Assembly (NCBI GenBank): GCA_020639255.1
Contig: JACKGZ010000001.1
Location: 248,001 to 312,000 of the forward strand
Reading direction: 5' to 3'
Length of the DNA: 64,000 nt
Source: Phycisphaera sp.
GTDB lineage: Bacteria > Planctomycetota > Phycisphaerae > Phycisphaerales > UBA1924
Below, piece after piece: positions 59,434 to 64,000 of this stretch. The position numbers and the translations under genes were made by a program. A model generated the notes under the pieces. That model saw only the letters and a list, made by a program, of their open reading frames with translations, made no database searches and had not been told where the DNA came from. How positions within the stretch are numbered: position 1 is the stretch's first letter; each line of letters begins with the position of its first letter.

Positions 59434-60096
59434 ATGGGTCTCGGCTCCAAGGGGACATCTTCGCGCCTGCACATGCCGCGGAATGCGCAGCGGTTTGAGA
59501 CGAACACGCTTTCGTGTCCGATTGGGACCGTGCGCGATGTGTCCGAGACGGGTTTCCGTCTTTCTTCGCGGAAGCGGCTCGACCTGAAGAAGGGTGAGAT
59601 CCATGAGATCCGAGTGCGTACGGAGAGCAAGCAGCTCTCGGTGAAGGCGCGCGTGCAGTGGGTGCGCCGTGTGTGCTGGCTGCCCGCGGTGTATGAGGCG
59701 GGATTCCAGATTATCGATCCGAGGCCGGGCGTCGGCGTGGCGCTGCGCCAGCTCGGGCAGTTTGGATTCGCCAATAAATCGGCGAAGATCACTGGCGAAT
59801 CCGAGGCAGCGAGCGGCTCAACGGCCCAGCAGCCCGACGCGGGATCACCGGAAAGACCGCAGGCGTATATCGATTTCGAGAATCTCTACGAGGTGCTGGG
59901 TGTCGATGTGAAATCGACAGCCGACGAGATCAAGCGGGCGTATCGCAAGCTTGCGCAGAAGCACCACCCCGATCATGATCCATCGCCAGATGCGGCGGAG
60001 AAATTTGACCGCATCGCCAAGGCGTACGCGGTGCTCGGCGATCCGCGTCGGCGCGAGTGGTACGACAAGATGGTTGCGGGCGAGATCGCGGCTTAA
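59434..60096 (+). CDS. PilZ domain fused to a C-terminal J domain
   Basis: The protein has 220 residues. Residues about 13-110 form a PilZ-like domain: RNAQRFE for the basic R-x3-R, and VRDVSETGFRL for the D-x-S-x2-G ligand motif. A linker of about 35 residues (ESEAASGSTAQQ) precedes a J domain (about 150-215): NLYEVLGVDVKSTADEIKRAYRKLAQKHHPDHD with intact HPD. The architecture suggests c-di-GMP-dependent recruitment of DnaK. The start is uncertain: ATG 59434 or an in-frame TTG at 59410. Confidence 0.82.
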   Translation: MGLGSKGTSSRLHMPRNAQRFETNTLSCPIGTVRDVSETGFRLSSRKRLDLKKGEIHEIRVRTESKQLSVKARVQWVRRVCWLPAVYEAGFQIIDPRPGVGVALRQLGQFGFANKSAKITGESEAASGSTAQQPDAGSPERPQAYIDFENLYEVLGVDVKSTADEIKRAYRKLAQKHHPDHDPSPDAAEKFDRIAKAYAVLGDPRRREWYDKMVAGEIAA

Positions 60097-60107
60097 CTCG
60101 GCACTGG

Positions 60108-60776
60108 CTACTTGCGTGCGATGCCTCGGACCATGTTGTCGAAGTGCGCGGCGTGGTCGTCGACGAGCGAGATCGGGCCGGTCATTTTGATGAACGCTTT
60201 GGTCGCGCCGGTGTCGATGATCGCGCCTTTGACTTCGTAGTCGTTGTAATAGGTGGGTGTGCCCATCATGCCGCCGTCGGCGTAGCGGCCGATGAGTTCG
60301 ACGATGACGGCGGGGTATCCGGCGACCGTGAGGTCTTCGATTTTGGGCGTGACGGGCTCGTTGTTCTCGGTGACTTGGTTGACCCAGCGTGTGACGTTGT
60401 CGTCGATCGAGCCGCCGGCCTGGCTGAATGCGATGACGACGTCGCCGCCTTCGGCTTCGTACTGGGCGAGGCGCATGGAGTTGGAGGGCGTCACCTTGGT
60501 CCAGCCGGCGGGGATGGGGACGGAGAGGTTGCCGATCTGGACGGCGCCGTCGCCGCCCGAGATGGAGTCGGCGAGTGCCCCGGCTGCCATATCGCGTCCC
60601 TGGATCTGATCGCGGAGATCCTTGCCCATCTCGACGGATTTACCGAGTTGGCTCTGGGCACCTCTCCCCTGATTTGGTGTGCCACTGTTGGAACTTCCGG
60701 TGGATTCCTCGCACCCAACAAGGGCGATGGTTGAGGCGGCGAGGCAGGTGATCAGAACGCGCGGCATGGTTCGCAT
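60108..60776 (-). CDS. hypothetical lipoprotein
   Basis: The protein has 222 residues. The signal peptide PRVLITCLAASTIALVG ends with Cys at the lipobox (ALVGC). A Ser/Gly/Gln-rich linker (ESTGSSNSGTPNQGRG) is followed by a single domain: NLSVPIPAGWTKVTPSNSMR, DVVIAFSQAGGSIDDNVTRWVNQV, AFIKMTGPISLVDDHAAHFDNMV. This resembles a stress-type beta domain seen in planctomycete lipoproteins, but I cannot name it. GGAGGG precedes ATG 60776. It is convergent with the PilZ-J gene. Confidence 0.78.
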   Translation of the reverse strand: MRTMPRVLITCLAASTIALVGCEESTGSSNSGTPNQGRGAQSQLGKSVEMGKDLRDQIQGRDMAAGALADSISGGDGAVQIGNLSVPIPAGWTKVTPSNSMRLAQYEAEGGDVVIAFSQAGGSIDDNVTRWVNQVTENNEPVTPKIEDLTVAGYPAVIVELIGRYADGGMMGTPTYYNDYEVKGAIIDTGATKAFIKMTGPISLVDDHAAHFDNMVRGIARK

Positions 60777-60904
60777 GATTGGGCCCTCCGTATGGGTCAT
60801 CCTACCGAGTCGGGCTGATGGGCGTTCGATCACACGCCGATGAAACGGGAGGTCCGTTCCGGGCTGTCTAGACTGCTGGAACACCGAAGAAAGGCGATCT
60901 TTCC

Positions 60905-61657
60905 ATGAAGGGCATCATCCTCGCCGGCGGGCTCGGCTCCAGACTCCGGCCCCTGACGCTGGTCACCAACAAGCACCTGCTCCCGGTCTACGACCGGCCC
61001 ATGATCTACTACCCGATCGAGTGCCTCATCAACGCCGGGCTCGATGAGATCATGATCGTGACGGGCGGCGATCATGCGGGCGACTTCCTGAAGCTCCTGA
61101 AGAACGGCAAGGATCTCGGCGCGAAGCAGATGGCTTACGCGTACCAGGAAGGCGAGGGCGGGATCGCCGACGCCTTGAAGCTGGCCGAGGACTTCGCCGA
61201 CGGCGGCAAGGTGTGTGTGGTCCTGGGTGACAACATCATCGAGGGGAACATCCGCCAGGCCGCGGGCGATTTCTTTACGCAGAAGTCGGGCGCGAAGCTG
61301 CTGCTCAAGGAGGTACCCGACCCGGAGCGGTTCGGTGTCGCCGAGCTGCTGGACGGCAAGGTGGTTTCGATCGAGGAGAAGCCGACCGAGCCCAAGAGCA
61401 ATCTTGCGGTGACGGGGATCTACTTCTACGACAACGACGTGTTCAATATCTGCAAGACGCTGGTGCCGTCGAAGCGGGGCGAGCTCGAGATCACGGACGT
61501 GAATAATGAATACATTCGTCGCGGGACGCTGACGAGCCAGGTGCTCGAGGGCTGGTGGACGGACGCGGGGACGCACGAGAGCCTGTACCGCGCGACGAAG
61601 CTTGTCGCCGAGGGCGGTGCGAACCATCTGCAGATGCCTGCGGCGGTAGGGGGCTGA
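60905..61657 (+). CDS. rfbA: glucose-1-phosphate thymidylyltransferase (short type)
   Basis: The protein has 250 residues. The nucleotidyltransferase signature GIILAGGLGSRLRPLTLVTNKHLLPVYDRPMI is at the N-terminus. VVLGDNI, EVPDPERFGVAEL, SIEEKPTEPKSNLAVTGIYFYD and EITDVNNEYI match RmlA. It makes dTDP-glucose, the first step to dTDP-rhamnose. The Gly-rich loop has LGSR where classical RmlA has GSGTR. It starts a four-gene run with gaps of 3, -4 and 30 bases. Confidence 0.9.
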   Translation: MKGIILAGGLGSRLRPLTLVTNKHLLPVYDRPMIYYPIECLINAGLDEIMIVTGGDHAGDFLKLLKNGKDLGAKQMAYAYQEGEGGIADALKLAEDFADGGKVCVVLGDNIIEGNIRQAAGDFFTQKSGAKLLLKEVPDPERFGVAELLDGKVVSIEEKPTEPKSNLAVTGIYFYDNDVFNICKTLVPSKRGELEITDVNNEYIRRGTLTSQVLEGWWTDAGTHESLYRATKLVAEGGANHLQMPAAVGG

Positions 61658-61660
61658 TCG

Positions 61661-62155
61661 ATGCGTGTGATCGGGATCCCCGTTTGGGATGGCAATGTTG
61701 AGTCTGGGTACCGCCGGGCGTTGGCCGAGCACGAGCCGGTGTTCGTGCCGAGCCGGCACTTCGCGGACGACCGCGGCTGGTCGCTGATGAATCAGCTGCA
61801 GGGCGTGCTGTCGCCCAAGGGGCAGGTCAATTTCAGCACGCAGTACCCGGGCGTGATCAAGGCGTGGCACCGGCACAAAAAGCAGACGGATTTCTGGCTT
61901 GTGCTGCGTGGGCACCTGAAGGTCGGCGTGCATCGCCAGACCGATGGCGTGAGCTGGGCGCGGGTGACGGGTGAGAAGAGCCCGGGGACGGTCATCATTC
62001 CGCCGACGCTCTGGCACGGCGCGGCGACGGTCGGGCCTGAGTCCGCGGGGCTCTTGTATTTCGTGACCGAGGCGTACGACCCGGAGAACCCGGACGAGGA
62101 GCGGATGGCGCACGACGGGTTTGCGGGCTTCCCTTGGGAGGTTCAGCACGGATGA
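61661..62155 (+). CDS. rfbC: dTDP-4-dehydrorhamnose 3,5-epimerase-like cupin
   Basis: The protein has 164 residues. The cupin-type epimerase core has HFADDRGWSLMNQL, VNFSTQYPGVIKAWHRHKKQTDFWLVLRGHLKVGV, GTVIIPPTLWHGAATVGPESAGLLYFV. The active-site His is in WHRHKKQ. It is shorter than the usual 180 residues, and the annotation to RmlC rests on family pattern and position. Confidence 0.85.
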   Translation: MRVIGIPVWDGNVESGYRRALAEHEPVFVPSRHFADDRGWSLMNQLQGVLSPKGQVNFSTQYPGVIKAWHRHKKQTDFWLVLRGHLKVGVHRQTDGVSWARVTGEKSPGTVIIPPTLWHGAATVGPESAGLLYFVTEAYDPENPDEERMAHDGFAGFPWEVQHG

Positions 62156-63027
62156 CAGCGGATTCGCTCCTCATCGCGCGGGGCGCGGTCGTGCTCGGGG
62201 CGAAGGGCATGCTCGGGCGTGGACTCTGCCGACTGCTCGAGGGCAGGGGCGTGAGCGTCATCGCGGCTGATCGGGATGAACTCGACATCGCGAGCCCGGA
62301 AGCGGTGAAGCAGTCGAGGCTGCCGATGGATGCGGTGTGGTTCAATTGTGCCGCATGGACGAACGTCGACGGTGCGGAAGAGCACGAGGCGGACGCTCTG
62401 GCGGTCAACGGCGGCGAGGGCCTGGCGGTGCTCTGTGCCCGGATCAAAGAAGCCGGCGGCAAGCTCGTGCACGTCTCGACGGATTATGTGTTCGACGGCA
62501 AGGCGACCAAGCCGTACGGGGTCGATGAGCCTCGGAACCCGATCGGCGCGTACGGCAGGACCAAGGCCGCGGGCGAGAAGGTGATCGAGCAATCGGGCTG
62601 TGATTTCATCGTCGCCCGGACGAGCTGGCTCTATGCGCCGTGGGCGAACAACTTTGTCCGGACGATGGCGAAGTTGACGCGCGACAAGGACGAGCTGAAG
62701 GTTGTCGATGACCAACGGGGCCGCCCGACCTCGGCCGAGCATCTGGCTCGGTCGCTTGTGTCGCTCGTCGATGCCGAGGGTTCGGGTGTCTTCCATGTCA
62801 CCGACGGCGGCGAGTGCACGTGGTTCGAGTTCGCCTGCGCTGTCCGTGATGGACTGGGGCACACATGCGTTGTCAAACCTTGCACGACAGCCGAGTTTCC
62901 GAGGCCCGCGCCAAGGCCCGCGTACAGTGTGCTCGATCTGAGCCGAACCGAATCGCTGATTGGAAACATGCCACACTGGCGGGTGAACCTCGCCGACGTA
63001 CTCAAACGACTGGAACCCCTGGACTGA
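62152..63027 (+). CDS. rfbD: dTDP-4-dehydrorhamnose reductase
   Basis: The protein has 291 residues, an NAD(P)-dependent SDR. It has the GAKGMLGRGL nucleotide loop, DELDIASPEAV, NCAAWTNVDGAEEH, HVSTDYVFDGKATKPYGVDE, then YGRTKAAGEKVI with the catalytic Tyr-x3-Lys. It reduces the epimerised sugar to dTDP-L-rhamnose. Its ATG overlaps the stop of rfbC (ATGA). Confidence 0.94.
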   Translation: MTADSLLIARGAVVLGAKGMLGRGLCRLLEGRGVSVIAADRDELDIASPEAVKQSRLPMDAVWFNCAAWTNVDGAEEHEADALAVNGGEGLAVLCARIKEAGGKLVHVSTDYVFDGKATKPYGVDEPRNPIGAYGRTKAAGEKVIEQSGCDFIVARTSWLYAPWANNFVRTMAKLTRDKDELKVVDDQRGRPTSAEHLARSLVSLVDAEGSGVFHVTDGGECTWFEFACAVRDGLGHTCVVKPCTTAEFPRPAPRPAYSVLDLSRTESLIGNMPHWRVNLADVLKRLEPLD

Positions 63028-63057
63028 TCCTGGAAGAGTGTTCCAAAGAGGTCAACC

Positions 63058-64000
63058 ATGCACATCCTTCTCACCGGCGGCGCCGGCTTCATCGGGTCCA
63101 ACTTTGTCAGGCTGCTCCTGCGTGAGCGTCCGGACTACCGCATCACGAATTTCGATGTGCTGACCTACTCGGGCAACCTTGAGAACCTGAGCGAGATCGA
63201 GGGCGACGATCGGTACGCGTTCATCAGAGGCGATGTGCGCGATGCCGCGGCGCTGGACAAGGCGCTTGAGGGTGTGGATGCGGTGGTGCATATGGCGGCC
63301 GAGAGCCATGTTGATCGCTCGATCATGGACTCGGGCCCGTTCATCGACACGAACACGCGTGGAACGCAGGTGTTGCTCGACGCGTGGCGGCGCGCGACTG
63401 GTGGAAAGAAACGCTTTGTGTACGTGTCGACGGACGAGGTCTACGGCTCGCTCCCGCTTGAGAACCCTGAGATCAAGTTCACCGAAGCGACGCCGCTGGA
63501 CCCCAGCAGCCCGTACTCGGCGAGCAAGGCGGGCGGGGATCTGCTGGCGAATGCGTACCACCACACGTTTGGGATGGACATCTGCACGACACGGTGCTCG
63601 AACAACTTCGGGCCTTATCAGTTCCCGGAGAAGGTGATTCCGCTGTTCGTGACGAATCTGCTCGACGGCAAGCAGGTGCCGTTGTATGGCGACGGCAAGA
63701 ACGTCCGTGACTGGCTGCACGTTGATGATCACTGCGAGGCGGTGCTGACCGTGCTTGAGAAGGGCACATCGGGCGAGGTGTACAACATCGGCGGCAACAA
63801 CGAGCGATCGAACCTCGAGCTCACCCGGTCGATTCTTGAGATCATGGGCAAGGGCGAGGAGATGATCCGCTATGTCGAGGACCGACTCGGGCATGACAGG
63901 CGTTACGCGATCGACGCGGGCAAGATCAAGCGCGAGCTCGGGTGGCAGCCGACGCGATCGGCCTGGCCCAAGGCGCTCGAGGACACGGTGCGCTGGTACA
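63058..64000 (+). CDS. rfbB: dTDP-glucose 4,6-dehydratase, cut by window end
   Basis: The first 314 residues are visible. It is an SDR dehydratase with GGAGFIGSNFV, STDEVYG, YSASKAGGDLL with the catalytic Tyr-x3-Lys, and NNFGPYQFPEKVIPLF. It converts dTDP-glucose to the 4-keto-6-deoxy sugar, the step between RfbA and RfbC. AGAGG lies 7 bases before ATG 63058. The C-terminal end lies beyond the window. Confidence 0.96.
   Translation, partial: MHILLTGGAGFIGSNFVRLLLRERPDYRITNFDVLTYSGNLENLSEIEGDDRYAFIRGDVRDAAALDKALEGVDAVVHMAAESHVDRSIMDSGPFIDTNTRGTQVLLDAWRRATGGKKRFVYVSTDEVYGSLPLENPEIKFTEATPLDPSSPYSASKAGGDLLANAYHHTFGMDICTTRCSNNFGPYQFPEKVIPLFVTNLLDGKQVPLYGDGKNVRDWLHVDDHCEAVLTVLEKGTSGEVYNIGGNNERSNLELTRSILEIMGKGEEMIRYVEDRLGHDRRYAIDAGKIKRELGWQPTRSAWPKALEDTVRWY

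Overview
The window is GC-rich bacterial chromosome, most likely from a planctomycete of the class Phycisphaerae. Four exported proteins end in a duplicated EF-hand/dockerin-like module closing on Gly-Cys. Three end in a PEP-CTERM-like anchor with an Arg-rich tail. There are three DUF1559-like pseudopilins, and two small exported proteins begin with a GPLDPP segment. LpxA, LptE-like, BamD-like and porin genes indicate a diderm envelope. Taxonomy is inferred from these protein signatures, not from rRNA.

Layout. 0-3.4 kb: tRNA-Pro (5' truncated), tRNA-Arg and tRNA-His, then RNA-repair genes rtcB-rtcA and a PilZ protein. 3.7-8.9 kb: secreted proteins (unknown large exoprotein, two GC-dockerin proteins) and a membrane protein. 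9-15.8 kb: aconitase, ogt, porin, LysR regulator and a PEP-CTERM-like protein. 15.9-21.5 kb: BamD-like and LptE-like outer-membrane biogenesis pair, ftsH, a cupin and rmuC. 21.7-25 kb: receiver-like protein, then groES, two small unknown genes and groEL. 25.1-26.9 kb: AT-richer island with a GC-dockerin protein and a tandem paralogous pair. 27-29.5 kb: hairpin repeats inside an HTH-like ORF, then an acyltransferase with an ankyrin insert. 29.9-42.2 kb: tandem-repeat exoprotein, DUF1801 protein, lpxA, GNAT, DUF4190 protein, two tandem pseudopilins, trxA, an orphan mraZ, flavin reductase, glycosyltransferase, amidohydrolase and a double-hairpin element. 43-54 kb: rplKAJL-rpoBC, with a small membrane-protein gene between rpoB and rpoC. 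54-57.5 kb: a leftward four-gene operon behind a cobalamin riboswitch. 57.7-64 kb: asparaginase-type Ntn hydrolase, FKBP, PilZ-J-domain fusion, lipoprotein and the dTDP-rhamnose genes rfbA-C-D-B, the last cut by the window end.

The best candidate for an undescribed system is the riboswitch operon. It has a good sigma70-like promoter and a B12 aptamer with a canonical B12 box. It encodes a secreted beta-propeller-like protein, a secreted protein resembling surface proteins of Bacteroidetes B12 loci but ending in a GC-dockerin, a pseudopilin and a Bfd-like ferredoxin. I read it as a planctomycete surface B12-capture locus, analogous to BtuG systems.

A second structural feature is a sharp GC-skew sign change at about 28.8-29.1 kb, inside an intact gene. 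The plus strand is C-rich to the left and G-rich to the right, in genes of both orientations. This is origin-like polarity, although no DnaA boxes or dnaA were found.
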